Source: DASVWZ01 sp036392935 (GTDB lineage Bacteria > Acidobacteriota > Terriglobia > Terriglobales > Acidobacteriaceae). Taken from it: a DNA stretch of 40,995 nucleotides. The notes beneath the pieces are model-generated. The model ran no database searches, was not told the origin of the DNA, and was given only the letters and a program-made list of their open reading frames with translations. The translations under genes and the position numbers were made by a program. The DNA is taken from positions 1 to 40,995 of the forward strand of contig DASVWZ010000026.1 of the NCBI GenBank assembly GCA_036392935.1, given 5' to 3'. Below are positions 25,575-33,216 of this stretch, one piece after another. Each line of letters starts with the position of its first letter. The stretch's first letter is position 1.

Positions 25575-26081
25575 CTACTTTCCCAGGCTCGCCTGCAGCT
25601 TCCGCGATTTTTCCTCTACACCCTTAGCTAGCTTCTCTTTGTGACCGGAAAGCTTCTTGCCAATCCCAGCATCCGCCAGCCCAATAATCTGCGCCGCCAG
25701 GATCCCTGCATTGGTCGCGCCCGGCGCGCCAATCGCCACCGTCGCCACCGGAATCCCCGCCGGCATCTGCACCGTCGCCAGCAGCGAATCCAATCCGTTC
25801 AGCGACGTTGAAGGAATCGGCACTCCAATCACCGGCAGCGTCGTATGCGCCGCAATCACCCCCGCCAGATGCGCCGCTCCACCGGCTCCGGCAATGATCA
25901 CTCGAATCCCGCGCTCCGCCGCCTTGCGCGCAAACTCCGCCGTCCGCTCCGGCGACCGGTGCGCCGAGGTCACATCAATTTCGTACTCGATCCCGAAATC
26001 CTCTAGCGCCTTTCCCGCCGCCTTCATAATCTCCAGATCCGAATCGCTTCCCATCACAATCGACACCAATGGTTTACTCAT
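25575..26081 (-). CDS. purE: N5-carboxyaminoimidazole ribonucleotide mutase
   Basis: Purine biosynthesis enzyme (class I PurE) that moves the carboxyl group of N5-CAIR to give CAIR. Seen: SIVMGSDSDLEIMKAA, the active-site stretch SAHRSPERTAEFA, IAGAGGAAHLAGVIAAHTTLPVIG and the segment GAPGATNAGILAAQI. 168 residues is normal. The purK partner is not in view. It is followed upstream by purD on the same strand, 60 bases apart, with a GACTGA-type repeat in the gap. Confidence 0.95.
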   Translation of the reverse strand: MSKPLVSIVMGSDSDLEIMKAAGKALEDFGIEYEIDVTSAHRSPERTAEFARKAAERGIRVIIAGAGGAAHLAGVIAAHTTLPVIGVPIPSTSLNGLDSLLATVQMPAGIPVATVAIGAPGATNAGILAAQIIGLADAGIGKKLSGHKEKLAKGVEEKSRKLQASLGK

Positions 26082-26105
26082 GATTTCTCCTGACCCTTAA
26101 TGAAC

Positions 26106-26145
26106 GAACGAATAAACTGACGACTGATAACTGATGACTGACTAC
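26106..26145. repeat. short GACTGA-type repeat between purE and purD
   Basis: About 40 bases of GACGACTGATAACTGATGACTGA variants sit directly after the purD stop codon. The same family appears at 7660, 33845, 36870 and 40340-40745. Confidence 0.65.
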
Positions 26146-27413
26146 TTCTTCAACGCTCTCGCGCCAATATCCTTGCGGAAATGCTCTCCATCAAAATGTA
26201 TTTTCTCGCACGCCTCATACGCCCGCTCCACCGCCGTCTTCAACTCCGGAGCCCGTGCCGTCACTCCCAACACGCGCCCGCCAGCCGTGAAATATTCGCC
26301 ATCGCGCGTCGACGTTCCCGCATGAAACACTTTCACACCTTCCACGCGATCCGCCGCCTCGATCCCAGTAATTTTTTTCCCCGCCTCATAACTTCCCGGA
26401 TATCCCGCCGACGCCATCACCACGCACACCGCCGCTTCCGGCGACCAGCGAAAATCCCCATCGCTCACGCGCCCCTGCACCGAACCCTCCAGCGCCGCCA
26501 GCAGATCGCTCTCGAGGCGAAACAGAATCGGCTGCGTCTCCGGATCGCCAAACCGGCAATTGAATTCCAGCACCATCGGCCCGCGCGCGGTCATCATCAA
26601 TCCGCAATAAAGCACCCCTTTGAAATCCGTGCCCTCGGCTTTCATTCCATCCACCACCGGCCGCGCAATGTGCTGAATCAGCCAATTCTGCATCTCCGGA
26701 TCCACCATCGCCGCCGTCGAATACGCGCCCATCCCGCCCGTATTCGGTCCGGTGTCGCCATCGCCCACCCGTTTGTGGTCCTGCGCCGCCACCAGCGGCA
26801 CCACCCGCTCACCGTCGCTGATCACCAGAAACGACAGCTCTTCGCCCTGCAGGCATTCCTCCAGCACCACGCGTGCGCCCGCTTCGCCCAGCATCTTGCC
26901 GCTGAGCATCTCCGCCGCGACCGTCTGCGCCTCATCTTTGCTTTTGCAGATGACTACGCCTTTTCCCGCTGCCAGCCCGTCCGCCTTTACCACCACCGGC
27001 GTATGAAAATGCGGCAGCGCCCCGCGCACCTCATCCGCCGACGCGCAGATCGCATAATGTGCCGTAGGGATGTGGTGCCGCTGCATGAACTCTTTGGCAA
27101 ACCCTTTGCTCGATTCCAGCCGCGCCGCCGCTTTCGTCGGCCCAAATATCGGATATCCCAGCCGCGTAAACTCATCCACCACACCCAGCGACAGCGGGAG
27201 TTCTGGCCCAACCACCGTCAGATCGGGCTTGATCCGCCCGGCCAGATCAACCAGCGACGCCACGCTCTTCAAATCTGCCGCCACGCACTCCGCATCCCCC
27301 GCAATCCCACCATTGCCCGTGGCGCAGTAAAGCTTCGTCACTCGCGGCGACTGGCGCAGCTTCCACACCAGCGCGTGCTCGCGCCCTCCGCTGCCCATCA
27401 CCAGAACTTTCAC
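26142..27413 (-). CDS. purD: phosphoribosylamine--glycine ligase
   Basis: Second enzyme of purine synthesis: ATP-dependent ligation of glycine to phosphoribosylamine, giving GAR. Seen: KVLVMGSGGREHALVWKL at the start, the ATP-grasp segments VVVKADGLAAGKGVVIC and EECLQGEELSFLVISDG, the loop AAQDHKRVGDGDTGPNTGGMG, and EFNCRFGDPETQ. The conserved protein begins at KVLVMG, so I use GTG 27413 (GGGG 7 bases upstream) rather than the longer TTG 27449. About 423 residues, as expected. Confidence 0.95.
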   Translation of the reverse strand: MKVLVMGSGGREHALVWKLRQSPRVTKLYCATGNGGIAGDAECVAADLKSVASLVDLAGRIKPDLTVVGPELPLSLGVVDEFTRLGYPIFGPTKAAARLESSKGFAKEFMQRHHIPTAHYAICASADEVRGALPHFHTPVVVKADGLAAGKGVVICKSKDEAQTVAAEMLSGKMLGEAGARVVLEECLQGEELSFLVISDGERVVPLVAAQDHKRVGDGDTGPNTGGMGAYSTAAMVDPEMQNWLIQHIARPVVDGMKAEGTDFKGVLYCGLMMTARGPMVLEFNCRFGDPETQPILFRLESDLLAALEGSVQGRVSDGDFRWSPEAAVCVVMASAGYPGSYEAGKKITGIEAADRVEGVKVFHAGTSTRDGEYFTAGGRVLGVTARAPELKTAVERAYEACEKIHFDGEHFRKDIGARALKK

Positions 27414-27559
27414 AAAATGCCCCGAACTTTCATAAGCTGAGAACAACAAGGTTAGGTCGCGGTCCGCAAAGCTGTCAAACTGCAGCGGCCTGTTACTCAG
27501 TTGGACTTGTCACGGGCGACGATGGCCGTCGAGCAGTTCACTCTCGCGGCCCACGCGAA

Positions 27560-27952
27560 TCAAAGAAACAACTCAGGTGACACGGCAAAGCGCTCGGCCA
27601 GCTTCCTAACATGATTTATATTCAGCTCCCGTTTGCCGTTCAAAACCTCAGAGACGATGCTCTCGGTTCCGAACACACCGGCTAAATCCTTCTGCTTAAG
27701 ATCATTGGCTTTCATCAGCTCCTGAATAATCTCAATCGGACTGGCCCTGCGAAGCTGATAGTGCTTTTCTTCGTATTGGTGAATGAGCACCGTCAACAAC
27801 TCGGCGAACCGCTTTTCCTCATCGGTCAAGTCAGGCTTGTGCTCCAGCTGCCACAGCAGATTGATGTACTCTTCATTTTGTTCATCGCAGCCGATGACCG
27901 TTGGCGCCTTAAACGACAGAGCATAATCCGGGCTAATCGCCAAAGCATTCAT
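27560..27952 (-). CDS. higA: HigA-family antitoxin
   Basis: A 130-residue antitoxin. The N-terminal part (EEYINLLWQLEHKPDLTDEEKRFAELL) is the toxin-binding helix region. Residues 70-130 are an XRE-type helix-turn-helix (LMKANDLKQKDLAGVFG, then VSEVLNGKRELNINHVRKLAERF). It overlaps the 3' end of higB by 20 bp, the reversed toxin-first order typical of higBA. Intact and likely binds the palindromes upstream of higB. Confidence 0.92.
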   Translation of the reverse strand: MNALAISPDYALSFKAPTVIGCDEQNEEYINLLWQLEHKPDLTDEEKRFAELLTVLIHQYEEKHYQLRRASPIEIIQELMKANDLKQKDLAGVFGTESIVSEVLNGKRELNINHVRKLAERFAVSPELFL

Positions 27953-28235
27953 TTTTCCATCCCCCCTTGTCGTACTCGGTGTGCGTCAAAACCTGGCGAA
28001 CAAAGATTTTGTGACTCGCAAAATTTATCCACGTAATCAACCGGTACGAATTGCCCTTGATATTGAACACCGTGCAATTGCCCACCATGTCGGCCGTCGA
28101 AAAGGTTCGCCGAATGTCATTCAGATTGCTCCATTCAGCCCTCGACGCGATCTGATACCACGCGCTCAACGGCCCGCGAAGATCCGCATGCGCCGCTGCC
28201 GCCTCCATCAGCTTTTTCCGGCTTATGACCCACAT
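27933..28235 (-). CDS. higB: HigB-family mRNA-interferase toxin
   Basis: A 100-residue RelE-fold toxin of the HigB-2/COG4680 type. Seen: SRKKLMEAAAAHADLRGPLSAWYQIASRAEWSNLNDIRRTFSTAD, then CTVFNIKGNSYRLITWINFASHKIFVRQVLTHTEYDKGGW, where the basic/aromatic residues at the C-terminus (H, Y, K) are the usual catalytic area. Toxin-first operon with higA. A promoter with TTGACA and two palindromes lies upstream. Unlike the VapC-type toxin nearby, it is undamaged. Confidence 0.92.
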   Translation of the reverse strand: MWVISRKKLMEAAAAHADLRGPLSAWYQIASRAEWSNLNDIRRTFSTADMVGNCTVFNIKGNSYRLITWINFASHKIFVRQVLTHTEYDKGGWKNECFGD

Positions 28236-28290
28236 CCGTAGTCATGCCTTCACGTTTCGCAACCCTCAAAGCAACACCCGCAAGAGCCGA

Positions 28291-28346
28291 GTTCGCATTT
28301 TGCGAACCTCATTGCATATCTTCGCATTTTGCGAAGATTATGTCAA
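28291..28346 (-). promoter_or_regulatory. higBA promoter with two identical palindromic operators
   Basis: Two copies of the palindrome TTCGCA-TTT-TGCGAA lie at 28292-28306 and 28321-28335, each extended by one pairing base on both sides. Their centres are 29 bp apart, nearly three helical turns. A TTGACA -35 is at 28341-28346 (minus strand), so one operator fills the spacer and the other covers the start region. This fits autorepression by HigA. Confidence 0.75.
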
Positions 28347-28397
28347 CCGTCGAATTAGATGACAGTCCAAGGTGCTGATTACAAATAACTTCACAAC

Positions 28398-29414
28398 TCA
28401 TGCCTTAAACTCTCTGACCATCCTCTCGCACCGCCGATCATCCGGCGCAGCCGCGTACGGCTGATACAGCGACACTCGATCCAACAACCCCGCATATCGC
28501 GCGCGCAGCTTCGCCCCGATCTCCTCGTAACTTCCCACGACCGCAAACTCCTCCAGCATTTCATCCGAGATCAGTCGCGCCATCCCCTTCCAATCACCGC
28601 TCACCGACTTCTGGTGCAGCTCCGGAATAATTCCCTCCCAGCCATGCGTCGCCAGCACCGGCTCATACGTCCTCGTCGACGCATAAAACGCAATCTGCTG
28701 CCGTACCAATTCAGCGTTCTCCGCGCGCTCCCGCTCCGTATCTCCCACAATCACAAAATTCGCCGTCGCATAAGTGAACCCATCGCGCGACCGCCCCGAC
28801 TCCCGCAATCCCGCTTCCACCGCCGGGTGCACATACTCCCGCAGATACTTCGGCGTGTGCAGAGGATGCACATGCAAGCCATCGCAAACTTCGCCCGCCA
28901 TCCGGCACATGTACTTATTCACGCCCGCGATAAAAATCGGGATCTCCGGATGCGCAATCGGCCCCGGATTAAAAAACGGCGTCATCAGCGTGAAGTTATA
29001 AAACTCGCCTTTGAATTGCAGCGGCTCGTAACCCTGCCAGCTCCGCCAGATCGCCCGCAATGCCAGCACCGCCTCGCGCAGCTTCGGACCCGGCGATTCA
29101 AACTTCACCGAGAATCGCCGCTCATTATGCGCCTTCACCTGCGTCCCCAACCCCAGCATGAACCGCCCGCCTGAAGATTTCTGTAGGTCCCACGCCGTAT
29201 GCGCCGTGATCATCGGGCTGCGCGGAAATGCCACAGCGATCGCCGTCCCCAGCTTGATCTTCGAAGTCTCCGCCGCTGCCACGCCCAGTGGCAGAAACGG
29301 ATCGTGCTGCGTCTCCGACGTCCACAGGCAGTCGTACCCCATCGTTTCCATCTTCGCGGCAAACTTCCCCACCAGCGGCAGCTCATAGTCGCGCAGTGCG
29401 ACATCGATGTTCAT
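28398..29414 (-). CDS. LLM-class F420-dependent oxidoreductase
   Basis: A 338-residue TIM-barrel oxidoreductase of the luciferase-like monooxygenase superfamily, resembling the F420-dependent TIGR03617 type. Seen: MGYDCLWTSETQHDPFLPL, IKLGTAIAVAFPRSPMITA, GRFMLGLGTQVKAHNERRF and AGVNKYMCRMAGEVCDGLHVHPL. F420 versus FMN as cofactor cannot be decided from the sequence. ATG 29414 is preceded by GAGGAG at good spacing, which selects it over TTG 29417. Divergent from mntR; their promoters lie in an 88-bp space. Confidence 0.85.
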   Translation of the reverse strand: MNIDVALRDYELPLVGKFAAKMETMGYDCLWTSETQHDPFLPLGVAAAETSKIKLGTAIAVAFPRSPMITAHTAWDLQKSSGGRFMLGLGTQVKAHNERRFSVKFESPGPKLREAVLALRAIWRSWQGYEPLQFKGEFYNFTLMTPFFNPGPIAHPEIPIFIAGVNKYMCRMAGEVCDGLHVHPLHTPKYLREYVHPAVEAGLRESGRSRDGFTYATANFVIVGDTERERAENAELVRQQIAFYASTRTYEPVLATHGWEGIIPELHQKSVSGDWKGMARLISDEMLEEFAVVGSYEEIGAKLRARYAGLLDRVSLYQPYAAAPDDRRCERMVREFKA

Positions 29415-29462
29415 CAATTTCTCCTCGCAGAATTGTAACCGCCCGCAGGCACTCGAGACGAC

Positions 29463-29494
29463 GGTTAACTATGCTTAACCCTCTGCCGTATAAT
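29463..29494 (+). promoter_or_regulatory. mntR promoter with MntR-type operator
   Basis: The inverted repeat GGTTAACTATGCTTAACC (29463-29480) overlaps a TTAACT -35-like hexamer (29465-29470); an 18-base spacer leads to a perfect TATAAT (29489-29494). The ATG begins 9 bases on, so the mRNA is probably leaderless. The operator type recurs before the Nramp gene at 30403, which indicates autoregulation and shared control. Confidence 0.65.
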
Positions 29495-29502
29495 CGCTCC
29501 AG

Positions 29503-30192
29503 ATGATCACCGTCTCCAAAGAAGACTATCTCAAGGCGATCCTTGAAGCCGAAAGCGAAGGCGAAACTGTCATCTCCGCCACCCTCGCCCACTGGCTTTC
29601 GGTTTCGCCGCCCGCCGTCACCATGGCCTTGCGGCGCCTGAAAAAAGACGGCCTCGTCCGCGTCCACAACAGCGGACACGTCAAGCTCACCCCCGCCGGC
29701 CGCAAAATCGCCCGCAAACTCGCCGAACGCCATCACCTCATCGAGCGCATGTTGTCAGAAATCTTCGGCATGGACTGGTTCAAAGTCCACGACGAAGCCG
29801 AGCATCTCGAGCACGCCGTCTCTCCCGATTTTGAATCGAAATTGCGCGCCAAACTCGGCCGTGGCACCTGTCCCCACGGCAATCTCAGTGAAATGGAAAG
29901 TCCCGCTAGTCGCCGCCGCCGCGGCCTGCTGCTTTTATCCGAAGCTCAGGCCGGAGATCGCTTCACCGTCAGCGGCATCTACGAACGCGACCGCCGTCTG
30001 CTCGAATTTCTTGAAGATCGCGGCATCCGCCCCGGCGCCCACCTGCAGGTCAGCGGCAGAAACTACGACCAGACGCTCGCTCTTTCCACCAGCGCCGGCT
30101 CCGTATCGCTCGGCTCTTCCGCCGCGCAACGCGTCTGGGTCTCCCGCCAACACAATCAACGCCGCAACCCCTCGAACACTAACCACAGTTAA
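29503..30192 (+). CDS. mntR: MntR/DtxR-family metal-dependent regulator
   Basis: A 229-residue metal-responsive repressor. Residues 1-60 are the winged-helix DNA-binding domain (SKEDYLKAIL, LAHWLSVSPPAVTMALRRL), 61-135 the dimer/metal domain, and from about 145 a FeoA-like SH3 domain (LSEAQAGDRFTVSGIYERD). Metal-site positions follow MntR rather than DtxR: D8, H77, E100 (Cys in DtxR), E103 and H104; the MntR residue E11 is Lys here. Manganese sensing is therefore likely but inferred. Its own promoter and that of the downstream Nramp gene carry the same operator. The last 15 residues are non-conserved. Confidence 0.88.
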   Translation: MITVSKEDYLKAILEAESEGETVISATLAHWLSVSPPAVTMALRRLKKDGLVRVHNSGHVKLTPAGRKIARKLAERHHLIERMLSEIFGMDWFKVHDEAEHLEHAVSPDFESKLRAKLGRGTCPHGNLSEMESPASRRRRGLLLLSEAQAGDRFTVSGIYERDRRLLEFLEDRGIRPGAHLQVSGRNYDQTLALSTSAGSVSLGSSAAQRVWVSRQHNQRRNPSNTNHS

Positions 30193-30198
30193 TCACGT

Positions 30199-30280
30199 TC
30201 GTTTGTGTGCCTTGATGTCCTCGGTGGTCGAAATCTTTCTTTGCGTTCCTTTGCGGCCTTTGCGGTTCAAGATTCCTGTT
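30199..30280. repeat. TTTGCG-type and GTGTGCC-type repeats
   Basis: After mntR, a stretch GTTTGTGTGCCTTGATG followed by CTTTCTTTGCGTTCC and TTTGCGGCCTTTGCGG, then TTCAAGATTCC, belongs to the same repeat families as 7551-7590 and 36760-37090. No gene is present between mntR and the Nramp promoter. Confidence 0.65.
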
Positions 30281-30402
30281 CAAACCCAAACCGTTACATC
30301 GCGCTGAAAAGAGTGACTGATGCGACCGACCTTGCGTTTCCAAAAAGACGCGATGCCAACCGAAACCGCCCTCAACCGCCGCCGCCGCTCACTCCAAAGT
30401 AA

Positions 30403-30432
30403 TTAACTATAGTTTACTCGCTATAGTATACT
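30403..30432 (+). promoter_or_regulatory. Nramp promoter with MntR-type operator
   Basis: TTAACTATAGTTTA (30403-30416; perfect core AACTATAGTT) overlaps a TTAACT -35-like hexamer. An 18-base spacer leads to TATACT (30427-30432), itself inside the small palindrome AGTATACT. Operator sequence and promoter geometry match those of mntR. Confidence 0.65.
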
Positions 30433-30438
30433 GGTGCT

Positions 30439-30465
30439 AATTCTCCCGCATCGCCCGGGAGAATT
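30439..30465 (+). promoter_or_regulatory. 10-bp leader hairpin covering the Nramp ribosome-binding site
   Basis: AATTCTCCCG (30439-30448) pairs perfectly with CGGGAGAATT (30456-30465) around a 7-base loop. The 3' arm contains GGGAGA, the likely ribosome-binding site for ATG 30473, and is followed by TTCTCTC. The fold could limit translation or act as a weak attenuator. Confidence 0.6.
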
Positions 30466-30472
30466 TTCTCTC

Positions 30473-31891
30473 ATGCCGCCCTCGACGCAAACCCGCTCCC
30501 CGATCACGTCGACCGCAAAATCCACCGTGCGGAACGCCTCATCCATCGACGACCATCTCATCATCACACACGAAGACGTCGACCGCGCCCAAGACCGCAT
30601 CCGCGTTTCGACTGCCCGCTCCGGTCGCGGCTTTTTCTCCCGCGCCCGCCTGCTTTGGCTGCTGATCGGCCCCGGCATCCTCGTCATGCTCGGCGAAAAC
30701 GACGGCCCCAGCATGCTCTCCTACGCCGCCACCGGCGCCAAGTTCGGCGTTGGCTTTTTCATTCCCTTCGTCATTCTCACCTTCTGCATGGCCATCGTCG
30801 TTCAGGAGATGACCGTCCGCCTCGGCGCCGCCACGCATCGCGGCCACGCCGAACTGATCTTCGACCGCTTCGGCCCGTTCTGGGGATGGTTCTCCATGAT
30901 CGACCTCGGCATCGGCAACTTCCTCACCCTGATCACCGAATTCATCGCCATTCGCGCCGGCCTCGGCTTCTTCGGCGTCCCCGCCTGGGCTGCCGTCCTC
31001 AGCGCGCTCGCCGTTCTTTACTTCGCCCTAATGAGTCACCGCTACTGGACCTGGGAGCGCATCACCCTCGCCGCCGCGCTCTTCAATCTCATTTTCATCC
31101 CCGTCGCGCTGATGACTCACCCGCATTGGCCCTCCGTCGGCCATTCGCTGCTCACCTGGCGGCCATTCCCGTCGCTCGGCGGAGACACGCTACTCATCGT
31201 CCTCGCCGACATCGGCGCCACCGTCACCCCCTGGATGCTCTTTTTCCAGCAAAGCGCCACCGTCGACAAAGGCCTCACCACCAAAGACATCCGCTTCGGC
31301 CGCATCGATACCGTCATCGGCGCCGCCCTCGCCATGGCCGCAGCCGTCGCCACCATCCTCGCCACTGCGCCGCTGTTCGCGCACCAGATGAGCGCCCAGA
31401 ACTTCCAGGCCGCCGAATTCGCCCAGGCGCTCGAACCCCTCATCGGCCGCTTCGGCGCATCTTTGTTCGCCCTCGGCATGGTCGAAGCTGGCATCGTCGC
31501 CGCCATCACCATCTCAACTTCGTCCGCCTACGCCTTCGGCGAGGTCGCGCACCGCCCGCACAGCCTCAATCTCCCGCTCACCGAAGGCAAATCGTTTTAC
31601 GCCGTCCTATTCTTGTGCGCCGCCGCGGCAGCAGCCATTGTCCTCATCCCCGGACTCCCGCTCGTCTACGTCGTCCTCGTCGTCAACGTGGTCGCAGTTC
31701 TGGCAATGCCCCCGGCACTGGTTTTTCTATCCCTCCTGGTCAACGACAAACAAATCATGGGCGACCTCGTCAGCCCGCCCTGGGCCAACGTCCTCTCCAC
31801 CGCCGTAGTCTTGCTCCTCACCGCCGCCGGCATACTCTTCGGCATCAGCGTCATCGTCCCCGGCTTTTTTATGCATCTGGGAGGCAATTAG
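30473..31891 (+). CDS. Nramp-family metal transporter with altered metal-site motifs
   Basis: A 472-residue membrane transporter with 11 or so helices after an unusual 60-residue hydrophilic N-terminal tail. It has the Nramp layout: helix 1 in LLIGPGILVMLGENDGPS and helix 6 in LADIGATVTPWMLFFQQSA. In canonical Nramp proteins these read DPGN and MPHN; here they are DGPS (D77, S80) and TPWM (T252), so the binding-site Asn and Met are lost. MntR-type control argues for a metal substrate, but it need not be manganese. ATG 30473 was chosen over GTG 30434 because of the ribosome-binding site at 30457. It is followed 10 bases later by a small membrane protein. Confidence 0.88.
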   Translation: MPPSTQTRSPITSTAKSTVRNASSIDDHLIITHEDVDRAQDRIRVSTARSGRGFFSRARLLWLLIGPGILVMLGENDGPSMLSYAATGAKFGVGFFIPFVILTFCMAIVVQEMTVRLGAATHRGHAELIFDRFGPFWGWFSMIDLGIGNFLTLITEFIAIRAGLGFFGVPAWAAVLSALAVLYFALMSHRYWTWERITLAAALFNLIFIPVALMTHPHWPSVGHSLLTWRPFPSLGGDTLLIVLADIGATVTPWMLFFQQSATVDKGLTTKDIRFGRIDTVIGAALAMAAAVATILATAPLFAHQMSAQNFQAAEFAQALEPLIGRFGASLFALGMVEAGIVAAITISTSSAYAFGEVAHRPHSLNLPLTEGKSFYAVLFLCAAAAAAIVLIPGLPLVYVVLVVNVVAVLAMPPALVFLSLLVNDKQIMGDLVSPPWANVLSTAVVLLLTAAGILFGISVIVPGFFMHLGGN

Positions 31892-31901
31892 AAGAATTCT
31901 T

Positions 31902-32114
31902 ATGATGGAAAAAACTCAACCGCGACCCGCCAGCCACGATCAAACCTGGATTCTCTCCGCTCTCGAGCACGATCAGCTCGTCAAAGCCAAAAAGCACCAG
32001 ATCCCCCGCCGCAAACTCAACGGCTTTTCGCTCGCCGTCATCACCGCCTTGCGGATTTACGTGCTCCTGATGATGGCCGTCATCATCTACCAGATCTGGA
32101 TCGCCACCCGCTGA
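31902..32114 (+). CDS. small single-helix membrane protein next to Nramp
   Basis: A 70-residue protein I do not recognise: a basic, soluble N-terminal half (SALEHDQLVKAKKHQIPRRK) and one strong C-terminal transmembrane helix (ITALRIYVLLMMAVIIYQIW, residues 48-67). It starts 10 bases after the Nramp stop, so it shares the transcript. By position it may be an accessory subunit or stabiliser of the transporter; this is an inference. The shortness and the clean membrane segment with positive flanks support a real gene. Confidence 0.7.
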   Translation: MMEKTQPRPASHDQTWILSALEHDQLVKAKKHQIPRRKLNGFSLAVITALRIYVLLMMAVIIYQIWIATR

Positions 32115-32126
32115 CCGCGCATCCCC

Positions 32127-32163
32127 AAAAAAAATGCAGATGACCCGTTCGGGATCACCTGCA
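32127..32163 (-). terminator. intrinsic terminator of the 32183-33007 gene
   Basis: On the minus strand, TGCAGGTGATCCCG, AA and CGGGTCATCTGCA form a long stem with one G-U-type position, followed by eight Ts (32127-32134). It lies 20 bases past the stop codon and can also stop plus-strand transcripts weakly. Confidence 0.88.
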
Positions 32164-32182
32164 CCCTTAGCCAAACACCCGC

Positions 32183-33007
32183 CTAAAACGATTTGTACGT
32201 ATCCACCGTCGTGCCCGTCTTCCCGCTGCCTAGTTCCATGTCGTACTCGATAAAAATCGAGCCGTCAATCGCCTGACCGTTGCCGACATTCTCAAAAATC
32301 TGGCATGGATTCGGTCCACTCGCCACAATCTGCGAAAACCCTCCATTCAGCGCGAAACCGGACACATGCGTCAACTGCAGCCCGTATCCCGACTCATCCC
32401 AACCAAACCCCGTCCGGTAGCTGTAATCGAAGTTGTTGTCCGGATTCCCGCTCGCATCCACATCCGCATAGCGCAGCAGCCCCACGTGGTGCGAGCTTGA
32501 CGTGTTGTTCTTCAGCGCCATCGTCACCTCCGCCAGCGCGTTGCTCGCATTCTGCGTGATCGTCTGCGTCAGCGTATAAATCCCATCGCTCGTCTTTCGC
32601 GATATCTTCACGCTCGTCGACGAAGAACTCACCGTGGTCGCCGCCAGCCAGTTCCCGCTGTCGCCGTAACCCGCGTAATCGTAATACTCCGTCTCGGTGT
32701 CGTAATCGCAAAAGCCGTAGCCCTCGCCGATCGTCCCCACCTGTATGAACTCCTGCTTCGACGGGCTTTCAAACTTGGCAATGTTCCCGTTCTTGGTAAC
32801 GCAAAAATTCATATACGTGTTCCCCGAGCCTGATATGAACTTGTACTTGCACAAAGTCGTCGACTCCGGACTCTGGTTCCCCACCAACTTTTTCTGCAGG
32901 TCCAATCTTGCTTGTTGAGTCGCCGGATCCAGCCGTCGCACCGCCTGGCCGTGTGCTGCCAATCCCAGCATGGCCACACACATGAAAATTGCATAGAGCT
33001 TCTTCAT
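32183..33007 (-). CDS. exported protein of unknown function
   Basis: A 274-residue secreted protein with signal peptide (KLYAIFMCVAMLGLAAHGQA, about 1-21). The mature part is rich in Ser, Thr, Gly, Asn and aromatic residues, with beta-type patterns (GDSGNWLAATTVSSSSTSVKI, broken at residue 20; SDGIYTLTQTITQNASNALAEV). Four cysteines could form disulfides. No family recognised; it resembles no repeat protein in the window. ATG 33007 has a near-perfect AGGAGGAA ribosome-binding site and the gene ends in a strong terminator, so expression is probably high and monocistronic. Confidence 0.75.
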   Translation of the reverse strand: MKKLYAIFMCVAMLGLAAHGQAVRRLDPATQQARLDLQKKLVGNQSPESTTLCKYKFISGSGNTYMNFCVTKNGNIAKFESPSKQEFIQVGTIGEGYGFCDYDTETEYYDYAGYGDSGNWLAATTVSSSSTSVKISRKTSDGIYTLTQTITQNASNALAEVTMALKNNTSSSHHVGLLRYADVDASGNPDNNFDYSYRTGFGWDESGYGLQLTHVSGFALNGGFSQIVASGPNPCQIFENVGNGQAIDGSIFIEYDMELGSGKTGTTVDTYKSF

Positions 33008-33216
33008 GCACTTCCTCCTTATTGATTTTGCGTGAGCAGATCTGGAGCGGCAGCTTCGCCCGCGATTCGGCCAAATCACCCTCTGCTGGCCGCGTTCGAT
33101 TGAAACCCTCGCCCCTTAGTCGCCAAATTCTCCGCCCCGGCCGCCGCAAAGTCAAGCCGCACCCCGCCATCGTGACATCTAAAATATTCAAATCAAAACT
33201 TTCAAGGATGGCCCCC

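Noticed and set aside
26181..27440. 419-codon plus-strand frame opposite purD
   Set aside because: Arg/His-rich shadow; purD on the other strand has all family motifs.
30655..31905. 416-codon plus-strand frame overlapping the Nramp gene
   Set aside because: Arg/His/Pro-rich out-of-frame shadow of a GC-rich membrane-protein gene.
32989..33216. N-terminal extension of the DUF4188 protein
   Set aside because: The added 76 residues are basic, overlap the promoter of the divergent gene and look non-coding; ATG 33217 has the ribosome-binding site.
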